Shown here in pieces: positions 30,796-40,282 of a stretch of DNA of 64,000 nt. Under the pieces are notes generated by a model. The model saw only the letters and a program-made list of their open reading frames with translations. It had not been told where the DNA came from and did no database searches. This DNA is from Vibrio aquaticus. GTDB taxonomy: Bacteria; Pseudomonadota; Gammaproteobacteria; Enterobacterales; Vibrionaceae. The stretch's first letter is position 1, and every line of letters starts with the position of its first letter. The position numbers and the translations under genes are program-made. The stretch is taken from NCBI RefSeq assembly GCF_003970385.1, contig NZ_RXZH01000005.1, positions 62,001-126,000 on the forward strand, in the 5' to 3' direction.

Positions 30796-30811
30796 CTGGC
30801 TTTTTATACAG
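30796..30811 (-). promoter_or_regulatory. LexA (SOS) box upstream of yebG
   Basis: Minus-strand CTGTATAAAAAGCCAG matches CTGT-N8-ACAG with one mismatch (CCAG for ACAG), and the flanks extend the symmetry as ACTG...CAGT. Position upstream of yebG, a classic SOS gene, supports it. The box overlaps no other promoter except the 3' end of the adjacent LysR gene region. Confidence 0.8.
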
Positions 30812-30828
30812 TTTTTGACCAGTTAAGT

Positions 30829-31755
30829 CTAGGTGAGCGAGCGGTTCTGGGATCCAAGTGGCGACTCTTTGCGCCATTGGTGACAGTATTCTATAAAGGC
30901 TTTGAGTAGCGGGCTCTGATATTTTTCTTTATGCACCAGTAACCAAAAGCGACGCTTCATGTCGAGTGGTAAAGTAAGTTCAACCAGTCTGCCATCTTTA
31001 ATCGCAGGTTCAGCAGCCAGTTTAGAAAGGCAAGCCAAACCTAATCCTGCTGAAACACTGTTGATTAACGCTTCGGTGGTGTTGAGCTGAAATGACTCAT
31101 GCCAATGTTCGATTCTCGGTGCGATCGCTCTAAGGAAAAACTCTCGTGAACCGGAACCTGCTTCGCGTAATACCCAAGCGCTGTTTTCCAAATCACCAAT
31201 GGTCAGAGGCGATAGCCGAATTAGAGGAGAGTGCGGATCACAGACGATGCACATTTCATCTTGGCTGAACTGATGAGAAACCAGTTGAGGGTGAATAGTT
31301 TTCCCTTCGATAAGGGCCAGATCGAGCTCATAGTCGACCAGTTTCTCGCAAATTAACGCAGAGTTAGAGATAAACAAACTCTGTGAGGTGTGATTTGTTT
31401 CATCTCTAAAGTCACGCAGAAGATAAGGGGCGACTTGATTGCCTATGGTGTCGCTCGCGCCAATCTTAAGTTCTCCCGATAATCCCTGTTCATGACTAAA
31501 CAATTGCTCGATATCTTGAGAACGCTCAATAAGCTCATCGGCTAAAGGGAGTAACTTTTGTCCTTCTTGATTGAGGATCAGTCGATTGTTAACGCGATCA
31601 AACAGCGAGTGACCAATCTGCTTCTCTAATTCAGACAGCGCCATACTGACCGCCGCTTTAGAAAGGAACAACGCTTCCGAGGCCGATGTCAGCGTTTTGT
31701 GTTGGGTAATGGTAGTGAATACCTTGAGCTGTTTTAGGGAAATATTGGTCGCCAT
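30829..31755 (-). CDS. LysR-family regulator divergent from the TDT transporter
   Basis: The 308-aa product has the LysR helix-turn-helix (LKQLKVFTTITQHKTLTSAS, EALFLSKAAVSMALSELEKQ, residues about 7-47) and an effector domain of the CysB/YeiE-like branch (GELKIGASDTIGNQVAPYLL; GLGLACLSKLAAEPAI). It is divergent from a TDT-family transporter gene 104 bp away. That layout usually means the regulator controls the neighbour; the effector is not deducible. Its 3' end comes close to the yebG promoter. Confidence 0.9.
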   Translation of the reverse strand: MATNISLKQLKVFTTITQHKTLTSASEALFLSKAAVSMALSELEKQIGHSLFDRVNNRLILNQEGQKLLPLADELIERSQDIEQLFSHEQGLSGELKIGASDTIGNQVAPYLLRDFRDETNHTSQSLFISNSALICEKLVDYELDLALIEGKTIHPQLVSHQFSQDEMCIVCDPHSPLIRLSPLTIGDLENSAWVLREAGSGSREFFLRAIAPRIEHWHESFQLNTTEALINSVSAGLGLACLSKLAAEPAIKDGRLVELTLPLDMKRRFWLLVHKEKYQSPLLKAFIEYCHQWRKESPLGSQNRSLT

Positions 31756-31859
31756 ATCTTCTGTTTAGTTAATCTGAACAACTGTTTTAAATAATTAGAT
31801 ATAACCAAACATATAGCAAGCGTAAACTGCATCTATACCAACGAGCTTGTGAGGCAACA

Positions 31860-32828
31860 ATGATTAACGCAGCAAAACAAAAAGTAATGGGAGCACCAAC
31901 CCCAATGGCGGGTTTAGCGTTAGGGATTGCGAGTTTAGGCTGGTGCTGGGAAAATGCCGCCCCGTTTCACGGCTATGCGCAGTGGAGTAGTGCAGCTATC
32001 GCATCGCTACTACTGACAGTATTAGCGGTGAAGTTTCTCTTTCATAACCACCTGTTGCGTGAAGATCTTGCGCACCCTGTTGTCGGCAGTGTTGTTCCGA
32101 CATTCGCAATGGCAACAATGGTAGTTTCGGCTTCTGTGCATCATTTCTTCCCTATGCTTGGTGATGCTTTATGGTTGGTCGCGGTGGCACTTCACATTGT
32201 CTTCTTGGTGAGCTTTCTATATCACCGAGTACAAGCGTTTGAATTACACCACATGGTGCCAAGCTGGTTTGTACCACCGGTAGGCATTATTGTTGCGGAC
32301 GTGTCGTTTTCAGGTAACCCAGCGTTATCCGGTGTGGCTCATGGTGCATTGATCTTTGGTATGTTGGCTTATGCAGTGATGTTACCAATGATGATTTACC
32401 GCTTTATGTTTACTCATGAGATCCCTGACGCTGCGAAACCAACTATGGCGATCATGGCGGCTCCTGCAAGTCTCTCTTTGGCTGGCTACCTAACAGTAAC
32501 TGCAGAGCCATCGCCTGTAGTCATAGGTCTACTGTTTGGGATTGCGGTATTAATGACGGCGATTATCTACCTCGCATTTTTTAAATTGTTAAGACTGCCA
32601 TTTAGTCCAGGTTATGCGGCGTTTACCTTCCCAATGGTGATTGGTTCTACAGCACTATTTAAACTGGCTCATTGGATGGAAAGTGTTGATGTTGCTAGTC
32701 AGTACATTGCCCAAGTCCATGTTCTTGCCCTGCTGGAACTGGTGGTCGCAACATTGGTGGTGAGCTACGTAGCAGTGCGTTATTTCCACTTCTATCAGCC
32801 TCATCGTGCGTTAGTGAGTAATGGGTAA
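31860..32828 (+). CDS. TDT-family (TehA/SLAC1-like) membrane transporter
   Basis: The 322-aa product is almost entirely hydrophobic with about ten membrane segments and begins with the family pattern PTPMAGLALGIASLGWCW. TDT proteins include TehA, C4-dicarboxylate and sulfite exporters and anion channels. The substrate cannot be told from sequence. AGGCAAC precedes the ATG. The divergent LysR gene is the probable regulator, and the 104-bp shared region is AT-rich. Confidence 0.85.
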   Translation: MINAAKQKVMGAPTPMAGLALGIASLGWCWENAAPFHGYAQWSSAAIASLLLTVLAVKFLFHNHLLREDLAHPVVGSVVPTFAMATMVVSASVHHFFPMLGDALWLVAVALHIVFLVSFLYHRVQAFELHHMVPSWFVPPVGIIVADVSFSGNPALSGVAHGALIFGMLAYAVMLPMMIYRFMFTHEIPDAAKPTMAIMAAPASLSLAGYLTVTAEPSPVVIGLLFGIAVLMTAIIYLAFFKLLRLPFSPGYAAFTFPMVIGSTALFKLAHWMESVDVASQYIAQVHVLALLELVVATLVVSYVAVRYFHFYQPHRALVSNG

Positions 32829-32924
32829 CCTTTTGGCCTTTTTCTAAGCGTATATTTATCAAGAAAACCGTGCACTTATGCTAATCTCAACCCTAATTGC
32901 GGCGAGAAATAGTGTGAGTGCATT

Positions 32925-35900
32925 TTGTTTACTGTTTACCATTCCAATCAAGTGGATGTTTTAAAGTCCCTGCTTGTTGAGCTTGTTCGACTCAATCCAC
33001 TGGCGAATCCATTCGAGAAAGAACAAATCTTGGTACAAAGCCCAGGTATGTCTCAGTGGTTAAAAATGGAGTTAGCCAAAGAGTTTGGTGTCGCTGCCAA
33101 TATTGACTTTCCTCTACCGGCGACTTTCATCTGGAATATGTTTACAGAGGTGCTGCCAGATGTGCCTAAACGCAGTGCTTTCAATAAAGAATCAATGACT
33201 TGGAAGCTGATGCACATTCTTCCAAGTATGCTTTCCGCACCTGAATTCGAACCGCTCAAACGTTATTTGGAGCAAGATGATGACAGCTCCAAACTTTTCC
33301 AGCTGTCTGAAAAAATCGCCGATATTTTTGATGGTTACTTGGTGTATCGCCCTGAGTGGATAGCCGCTTGGGAAGCAGGCCAAACAGTAGCTGAATTAGA
33401 ACAAGAGCACCCTTGGCAGCCGATCTTGTGGCAAGCGCTTTACGACCACACGATCGCTTTAGGTCAATCGCCATATCACCGTGCTAACTTGTACGAACAC
33501 TTCATTGATACCCTTGAAAGTTACCAAGGCAATTTCGACCACCTGCCTAAACGACTATTTGTGTTTGGTATTACGTCTCTGCCACCACGTTACATGGATG
33601 CGCTAAAAGCGATTGGTGAGCATATTGATGTCCACCTGATGTTTACTAACCCTTGTCGTTATTACTGGGGGGAAGTGCGTGACAGAAAATTCCTCGCTCG
33701 TTTAGCGGCAAAACACCGCAAGCATGTGGTTTGGAATCAGGACCATTCAGAACAACATGGCGAGAGTGAACAGTTAAAAGGCTCGCTAGAAGAGAACTTA
33801 CTGGATGAACTTCATACTGACGCGGTGGGTAACAGTCTGCTGGCATCCATGGGTAAGCTGGGTCGAGATAATATGTATCTCTTATCGCAGCTTGAATCCC
33901 ACGAAATTGAAGCCTTTGTCGATGTTGAGCGTGATACGGTTCTACACCAGCTTCAAGCGGATATCTTGAACCTTGAAGAGCATCAGGATGATCATGTACT
34001 CGATAGCAGTCACCACAAACAAGTCGTAACCTTGGGCGATAACTCATTAAGCTTGCATGCCTGTCATAGCCCAATGCGTGAAGTAGAAGTGCTGCACGAT
34101 CAGTTGCTTGCGATGTTTGATGCCGACCCGAGCTTAAAACCTCGCGATATCATTGTCATGGTGGCGGATATCAACGCCTATAGCCCAGCGATTCAAGCCG
34201 TGTTTGGTAACGCACCGGGCGAACGTTTCATCCCATATTCCATTTCTGACCGCACCGCCGATCAAGAAAGCCCAATCCTCAATGCCTTCATGCAATTGGC
34301 GAACCTGCCGAATACTCGTTGCCTAGCCTCTGAACTGCTTGAGCTATTGGAAACGCCAGCGATATTAGCTCGTTTTGGCTTGAGCGAAGACGAGTTCATT
34401 TTGGCTAAACAGTGGGTCGAGGAATCAGGTATTCGTTGGGGACTAAATCCGGCAACCGGTGAAGAGTTTGATCTACCTGAAACTGAGCAAAACACTTGGC
34501 AGTTTGGTATTGAACGTATGCTGCTGGGCTATGCGATGCCGGAATCGGCAGGATTGTTTGAATCTGCATCAGGAGCACTTGCGCCATATAATGAAGTGCA
34601 AGGTTTAGGAGCGGAATTAGCCGGTAAGCTTGCGCACTTTATTGAAACCATCAGCGATTACCGCCAAAAGCTTATACAAACTCAATCAATCGATTCTTGG
34701 CGCGAAACCCTGACGTTTTTGTTGGATGATTTCTTCACTGTGGAGCTAGAAGGTGAAGCGGCGTTGAAATCGATTCGAGACACTTTAGCCAACCTCAAAG
34801 AACAACTGGTCGATGCGGCATTCGAGCAAGACCTTGCGCCTGCCATCATGACCCAATATCTACAAAACAAGCTTTCCGGCACGCGAGTGAGCCAACGCTT
34901 CCTTGCTGGACAAGTGAACTTCTGTACCTTGATGCCGATGCGCTCGATTCCATTTAGAGCGGTTTGCTTGTTAGGTATGAATGATGGCGTTTATCCTCGC
35001 TCGGTACCACCAGAAGGGTTCGACTTGATGAATGGCCGCACTAAGCCGGGTGACCGTTCACGCCGAGATGACGATCGATACCTATTCTTAGAAGCGATGC
35101 TGTCAGCGCAGCATTCCTTGTACATCAGCTACGTAGGCCGCTCTATTCAAGATAACACTGAGCGAGTGCCGTCGGTGTTGGTTTCAGAGCTGATGGAGTA
35201 TTGCCATCAGAACTACTGTCTTGAAGGGGATGAAGCGCTTTCGGCAGACGAGTCGGGAGATAAGCTTCTGTCTGAACTCGTGACTCACCATTCGATGGTG
35301 CCATTCAGTAGCAGTGCTTTTATTGGCAACAACCCAAGCTATGCCAAAGAGTGGTTACCAGCGGTGAACCGACAAGGGCAGGTGAGTGGAGAGTTCAATC
35401 AACGCCTGCCAGATTACTTGTTGGATGCGACCTACCCATTGGATCTCGATTTGGTTGAACTACAACGTTTTTGGCGACTACCAGTGCAGTATTTCTTCAA
35501 CCGCCGCCTAAAGGTGATGTTTGAGCCGCCATTACCCGTAATGGAAGACGATGAGCCATTTGTTTTGAATGGTTTAGAAAGCTATCAGATGCGAGACGGA
35601 CTGCTTGATACCTTACTCAAGCAGAAGCTTTTGCAACATCATGATCCTAAAGCTGCAGTTCAAGCGTTTGTCGCAGAGCAACGCGCTCAGGGTAAACTGC
35701 CGGTGGGAGCTTTTGGTGATATCGAATTTGAAACCAATCGAGTGCAAGCCGAAGAGTTGGTTGAAAAGCTGACCTTCTTATGTGGTAAAGGTGACGAGGA
35801 TCTCGAGATTAAGCTCACCCTCGACGTGCTCGGTGAAGATAAAAAAATCTACCTAACGGGTTGGCTGACTCAGAACTACCAATCGGGGCTAGTTCGTTAC

Positions 35901-36383
35901 CGCAGTGGAAAAATTCGTTCTCAAGACTATTTATCGGCTTGGATTGATCACCTTGCCATGTCGGCGATGGGCGTAAGTAAGCGTACCCACATGATTGGTT
36001 ATGATCGAAAAGAAGGCGTGGTTCACCTAGTGTATCCACCAATAGCCGACGCCAATTACGCGCACTCATTGCTCTCAGAGCTTGTACGTCTTTTCTATCA
36101 AGGCATGACAGAGCCGCTTGCTTATTTCCCTAAAACCGCATTAGCGAGTGTGGAAGCGGGCTTTAACCGAGGCAACTGGGTTGATGATGAAGAGAAGTCA
36201 CTGAAGAAAATGGCGGACACGTTTAATGACAGCTTTATGGCCGCAGGTGAGGGCAACAATGATTACATCGCGCGAATCTGGCCAAATTGGAATGATGAGC
36301 TGGCCGCTCAGCTTCGTACTATGACAGCACTGGTGTTACAAACACCACGATTAGAAGCCAAGCTGAGTGAAGATCTTCAATAG
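32925..36383 (+). CDS. recC: RecBCD subunit RecC
   Basis: RecC recognises Chi and holds the exonuclease-helicase complex together. The 1152-aa product (E. coli 1122) begins FTVYHSNQVDVLKSL after a TTG start, aligned with E. coli MLRVYHSNRLDVLE. It contains ILVQSPGMSQWLKMELAKEFG and NIDFPLPATFIWNMF, the typical RecC N-terminus, and FCTLMPMRSIPFRAVCLLG near residue 665. No ATG or GTG is available in frame nearby, so the weak TTG start probably keeps expression low. recB follows after an unusual 281-bp gap. Confidence 0.95.
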   Translation: MFTVYHSNQVDVLKSLLVELVRLNPLANPFEKEQILVQSPGMSQWLKMELAKEFGVAANIDFPLPATFIWNMFTEVLPDVPKRSAFNKESMTWKLMHILPSMLSAPEFEPLKRYLEQDDDSSKLFQLSEKIADIFDGYLVYRPEWIAAWEAGQTVAELEQEHPWQPILWQALYDHTIALGQSPYHRANLYEHFIDTLESYQGNFDHLPKRLFVFGITSLPPRYMDALKAIGEHIDVHLMFTNPCRYYWGEVRDRKFLARLAAKHRKHVVWNQDHSEQHGESEQLKGSLEENLLDELHTDAVGNSLLASMGKLGRDNMYLLSQLESHEIEAFVDVERDTVLHQLQADILNLEEHQDDHVLDSSHHKQVVTLGDNSLSLHACHSPMREVEVLHDQLLAMFDADPSLKPRDIIVMVADINAYSPAIQAVFGNAPGERFIPYSISDRTADQESPILNAFMQLANLPNTRCLASELLELLETPAILARFGLSEDEFILAKQWVEESGIRWGLNPATGEEFDLPETEQNTWQFGIERMLLGYAMPESAGLFESASGALAPYNEVQGLGAELAGKLAHFIETISDYRQKLIQTQSIDSWRETLTFLLDDFFTVELEGEAALKSIRDTLANLKEQLVDAAFEQDLAPAIMTQYLQNKLSGTRVSQRFLAGQVNFCTLMPMRSIPFRAVCLLGMNDGVYPRSVPPEGFDLMNGRTKPGDRSRRDDDRYLFLEAMLSAQHSLYISYVGRSIQDNTERVPSVLVSELMEYCHQNYCLEGDEALSADESGDKLLSELVTHHSMVPFSSSAFIGNNPSYAKEWLPAVNRQGQVSGEFNQRLPDYLLDATYPLDLDLVELQRFWRLPVQYFFNRRLKVMFEPPLPVMEDDEPFVLNGLESYQMRDGLLDTLLKQKLLQHHDPKAAVQAFVAEQRAQGKLPVGAFGDIEFETNRVQAEELVEKLTFLCGKGDEDLEIKLTLDVLGEDKKIYLTGWLTQNYQSGLVRYRSGKIRSQDYLSAWIDHLAMSAMGVSKRTHMIGYDRKEGVVHLVYPPIADANYAHSLLSELVRLFYQGMTEPLAYFPKTALASVEAGFNRGNWVDDEEKSLKKMADTFNDSFMAAGEGNNDYIARIWPNWNDELAAQLRTMTALVLQTPRLEAKLSEDLQ

Positions 36384-36664
36384 AGAGTTGGAGCGAGTTT
36401 GGAGAAAGTAGGTGGCCGCCAGTAAATCATTATAGTGTAGGGCGTTCGCTGTACGGCCACAGGTCAGAGGGACCATGATTAGGTTGGTTTGTTGCAGTGA
36501 GTACTGCTCAACACGTGGGGCGCATACTAACGGTTAGAATAATATTCTGCTGTGAGAGGGATCTCATAAAGCCCTCAGTTTTAAAGCAATTTTATTTATA
36601 AGTCTCATTTTTAAGCGGTGATCACATTTGATTGACCGCTTTACACTCTAAGGACATTATTTCT
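36384..36664 (+). promoter_or_regulatory. recC-recB gap with several inverted repeats
   Basis: No gene fits here; in enterobacteria ptrA separates recC and recB. Inverted repeats seen are GTGGCCG/CGGCCAC (36412-36418, 36454-36460), GAGGG/CCCTC followed by AGTTTT (36556-36586, possible terminator), and AAGCGGT/ACCGCTT (36613-36619, 36635-36641) just before the recB ribosome binding site. The arrangement suggests recB-recD may have a separate promoter or leader control. Confidence 0.4.
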
Positions 36665-39600
36665 ATGACAGCATCGTCAATGGTAACTCCGCTAAATACC
36701 ATGACTTTTCCTTTGCATGGTGCACGATTGATCGAGGCGTCTGCGGGTACGGGTAAGACATTTACCATCGCAGGCTTATACCTAAGATTGCTTTTGGGTC
36801 ACGGTAGTCCTGAAACTCAGCACCAAGTGCCATTGACGGTGGATCAGATTCTGGTGGTGACCTTTACGGAAGCTGCAACCGCAGAACTTAGAGATCGTAT
36901 TCGTGCACGTATTCATGATGCTCGATTAGCGTTTGCTCGTGGAAAAAGCAGCGACCCTGTCATTAAGCCTTTGCTGGAAGAAATCAGTGATCATAAGCAA
37001 GCGGCAGACATCCTACTGCAAGCGGAAAGGCAGATGGACGAAGCGGCAGTGTATACCATTCATGGTTTCTGTCAGCGCATGCTTACGCAAAATGCCTTTG
37101 AATCAGGCAGCCGTTTCAACAACGAATTTGTCACCGATGAAAGCCACTTAAAAGCGCAAATTGTTGCGGATTACTGGCGACGCAACTTCTATACGTTACC
37201 GTTAAATTTGGCTGGCGAAGTGCGCCGACTTTGGAATGCACCAGCGAATCTGTTGGCGGATATTTCAAATTACCTGACGGGCTCTCCGCTAACGCTTTCA
37301 GTAGCGGCAATGAGTGGTAGCCTGAGCGACTTGCATCAGGAGAATCTTGGCAAAATCGATCAATTGAAAGCCCTGTGGCGTGAGCATCAAGACGATTTCT
37401 TAGCGTTGATCAGTGAATCAGATGTGAATAAACGCAGCTACACCAAAAAGTCACTGCCGACGTGGTTAGAGGCGGTGTCGCTATGGGCTGCGACAGAAAC
37501 CACAGGTTATGATTACCCTGATAAGCTGGAAAAATTCGCTCAGAACGTATTGATAGAAAAAACGCCGAAAGGCACCGCGCCTCAGCATGCTGTTTTTAGT
37601 GCGATAGAAGATTTCTTAGCAGCGCCGATTAGCCTAAAAGCGCCAATCTTGGCTCATGCTATCGAGCATTGTCGAGATATGCTGGCTAAAGCGAAACAGC
37701 AAAAGCAGTGGCTCTCTTTTGATGACCTACTAACCAACCTATCTGCGGCGATTGACCAAGATGAAAGTGAACTGCTAACTGAACGGATCCGACACCTTTA
37801 TCCGGTGGCTATGATCGATGAATTCCAAGATACCGACCCTCTGCAATACAGCATTTTTAGCCGTATCTACCTAAATAATCCTGAATGTGGTTTGTTCATG
37901 ATCGGCGATCCAAAACAGGCGATTTATGGTTTCCGTGGCGCCGATATCTTTACTTACATCAAAGCGAGAAATCAGGTTTCTTCGCATTTCACGCTAGGCA
38001 CTAACTGGCGTTCCAGTGCAGATATGGTGGCCGCGGTTAACCAAGTGTTTGAGTTGCCACAAAGCCCATTCATCTATGATCAGGACATCCCATTTTTGCC
38101 GGTTGCTCACAGCCCGAATGCTGAAAAACGCATTTGGACTATGGCAGGCCAAAAACAACCAGCCCTGACTTACTGGCTGCAAGATGCTGATGATAAGCCG
38201 TTGCCGAAAGGGGAATATCAGAAAGCAATGACCAAGGCTACCGCTGATCAAATCCAGCAGATTCTTGAATCAGCGCAAAACGAGCAAGCTCATTTTAATG
38301 ATGGTAAAAAAGAGCACGCTATCCAAGCCGGTGATATTGCGGTCTTGGTGCGAACGGGTAGTGAAGGTCGCATGATCAAAGAAGCGTTGGCCAAACAAGG
38401 CATTGCCAGCGTTTACTTATCGAACCGAGATAGTGTCTTTACCTCGCTAGTTGCCAAAGACATTCAGCGTCTATTACAAGCGGTGCTTACCCCAGAAAAT
38501 GATCGCGCCTTGAGAGCAAGTTTAGCCTCAGAAATGTTCGCTTTGAATGCGGGAACACTCGACAAGCTCAACAATGATGAAAATGAGTGGGAAACTGCCA
38601 TTAATGAGTTTAAGGATTACCGTAAACTTTGGACTCAGAGAGGCGTTCTGCCAATGCTGCGCTCAGTGATGAGTAAACGACACATTGCAGAACGTCTTTT
38701 AGAAGAAGAAGGTGGTGAACGAGCGCTGACGGACTTGATGCACATTGGCGAACTGTTACAGCAAGCGAGCCAAGAATTAGACAGTGACCACGGTTTACTT
38801 CGTTGGTTAGCTCAAGCGATCAGCGATGCTGAAAACGGTTTTGGTGGGAGCGAAGATCAGATTCAGCGTTTGGAGTCAGAGCGTAACCTTGTGCAGATCG
38901 TAACTATTCATAAATCCAAAGGCTTGGAATACGATTTGGTGTTCTTGCCGTTTGTACTCAGTTACCGAGAAGCGAGTGAAGCTAAGTATTACGACGCCAA
39001 TCAAGATAAAACCATCTTAGACATTACCGCTCAAGATGCGTCGTTGGCTCAGGCGGATAAAGAGCGCCTAGCAGAAGACTTGCGTCTGATTTATGTGGCA
39101 TTAACTCGTGCGGTTTACGGTTGTTTTATTGGCGCTGCGCCTCTGCGAAATGGCCGTTCGACTAAAGAGCCAACCGGTGTACATCACAGTGCGATGGGTT
39201 ACTTACTCCAAGATGGCCAGCAAGGCGGAATTAGCGATTTGACCATGGCGATCCAAAAGCATGTCGATGGCTGTTCGAGTGTTGCTTTGGCTTCGCTGCC
39301 AGAAGAACAAAGCGATCTGTTTGCGGTACTGTCAGAAGATCAGCCTACCTTATCGGCAAGAGAGTTGAGCAATGAAATTGACCGCAACTGGCGTATTACC
39401 AGTTATTCAGGCTTGATTAAGCAAGGCTCTCATCACAATGATGATGCGTTTAATGACCTGATGCATTTGGATATCGACTCTTCTGAAGAGAGCAGTGAAG
39501 AGGAGTTGTCAGAGCCTGAACCATCAATCTTTACCTTCCCACGAGGGGCTCGCCCGGGTACGTTCTTGCACACCCTATTTGAAGAAGTTGAGTTCACGCA

Positions 39601-40282
39601 GCCGGCAACCAGTGAAGAGAACACCGCGATCATTGCCTCCTTGCTAGAAAGTGAGCAGCTGGATGAACTTTGGCTGCCAGTCTTACAGCAGCTGGTGGAC
39701 ACCGTACTTGCAACGCCGTTAGATGGCAAACAGCTTCGCTTGAATGACAAAGGGCCAAGTCAGCGTCTAGTCGAGATGGAGTTTTTACTGCCGATTGAAG
39801 TGTTAGCAGCGCCTGCATTAAACCGTGTTATTCAAAGGCACGACACTTTGTCTGCGCAAGCGGGCGATCTTGGTTTTTATCCTGTGCAAGGGATGCTGAA
39901 AGGCTTCATCGACTTGGTGTTTGAGCATCAAGGTAAATACTACGTGCTGGACTGGAAATCGAACCATCTGGGTGACGAAGTTGAGTACTATCACGGCCAA
40001 GCACTGAAGAATGCGATGGCGGATCACCGTTACGATCTGCAATATCAAATTTATGCGCTCGCTCTGCACCGATTCTTACGCAGCCGAATGGCCGATTACG
40101 ACTATGAGCAACATTTTGGTGGAGTTTACTATCTGTTCTTGAGAGGCATGGATGGAGAAAGTGAGCATGGCATCTTCTCTGCCAAACCAAGTCTTGAGTT
40201 CTTAGAAGACATGGACAAATTAATCGATGGTCACTCGATAGAGACAAAACACAATAGCGCAGGCCAGATGGAGTTACTTTAA
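36665..40282 (+). CDS. recB: RecBCD helicase-nuclease subunit RecB
   Basis: RecB is the 3'-5' helicase and the nuclease of RecBCD. Using the ATG at 36665 (AAGGA 12 nt upstream) gives 1205 aa; the frame opens at a TTG at 36632, which is less likely. Walker A EASAGTGKT is at 24-32 and a UvrD-type core follows (LVVTFTEAATAELRDRI, MIDEFQDTDPLQYSIF, GDPKQAIYGFRGAD, IHKSKGLEYDLVFLPF). The C-terminal nuclease has GFIDLVFEHQGKYYVLDWKS with the catalytic Asp and DWK. recD starts on the last base of its stop. Confidence 0.96.
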   Translation: MTASSMVTPLNTMTFPLHGARLIEASAGTGKTFTIAGLYLRLLLGHGSPETQHQVPLTVDQILVVTFTEAATAELRDRIRARIHDARLAFARGKSSDPVIKPLLEEISDHKQAADILLQAERQMDEAAVYTIHGFCQRMLTQNAFESGSRFNNEFVTDESHLKAQIVADYWRRNFYTLPLNLAGEVRRLWNAPANLLADISNYLTGSPLTLSVAAMSGSLSDLHQENLGKIDQLKALWREHQDDFLALISESDVNKRSYTKKSLPTWLEAVSLWAATETTGYDYPDKLEKFAQNVLIEKTPKGTAPQHAVFSAIEDFLAAPISLKAPILAHAIEHCRDMLAKAKQQKQWLSFDDLLTNLSAAIDQDESELLTERIRHLYPVAMIDEFQDTDPLQYSIFSRIYLNNPECGLFMIGDPKQAIYGFRGADIFTYIKARNQVSSHFTLGTNWRSSADMVAAVNQVFELPQSPFIYDQDIPFLPVAHSPNAEKRIWTMAGQKQPALTYWLQDADDKPLPKGEYQKAMTKATADQIQQILESAQNEQAHFNDGKKEHAIQAGDIAVLVRTGSEGRMIKEALAKQGIASVYLSNRDSVFTSLVAKDIQRLLQAVLTPENDRALRASLASEMFALNAGTLDKLNNDENEWETAINEFKDYRKLWTQRGVLPMLRSVMSKRHIAERLLEEEGGERALTDLMHIGELLQQASQELDSDHGLLRWLAQAISDAENGFGGSEDQIQRLESERNLVQIVTIHKSKGLEYDLVFLPFVLSYREASEAKYYDANQDKTILDITAQDASLAQADKERLAEDLRLIYVALTRAVYGCFIGAAPLRNGRSTKEPTGVHHSAMGYLLQDGQQGGISDLTMAIQKHVDGCSSVALASLPEEQSDLFAVLSEDQPTLSARELSNEIDRNWRITSYSGLIKQGSHHNDDAFNDLMHLDIDSSEESSEEELSEPEPSIFTFPRGARPGTFLHTLFEEVEFTQPATSEENTAIIASLLESEQLDELWLPVLQQLVDTVLATPLDGKQLRLNDKGPSQRLVEMEFLLPIEVLAAPALNRVIQRHDTLSAQAGDLGFYPVQGMLKGFIDLVFEHQGKYYVLDWKSNHLGDEVEYYHGQALKNAMADHRYDLQYQIYALALHRFLRSRMADYDYEQHFGGVYYLFLRGMDGESEHGIFSAKPSLEFLEDMDKLIDGHSIETKHNSAGQMELL

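Noticed and set aside
33646..34074. 142-codon minus-strand frame inside recC
   Set aside because: Antisense shadow; no homology recognised and no start signal.
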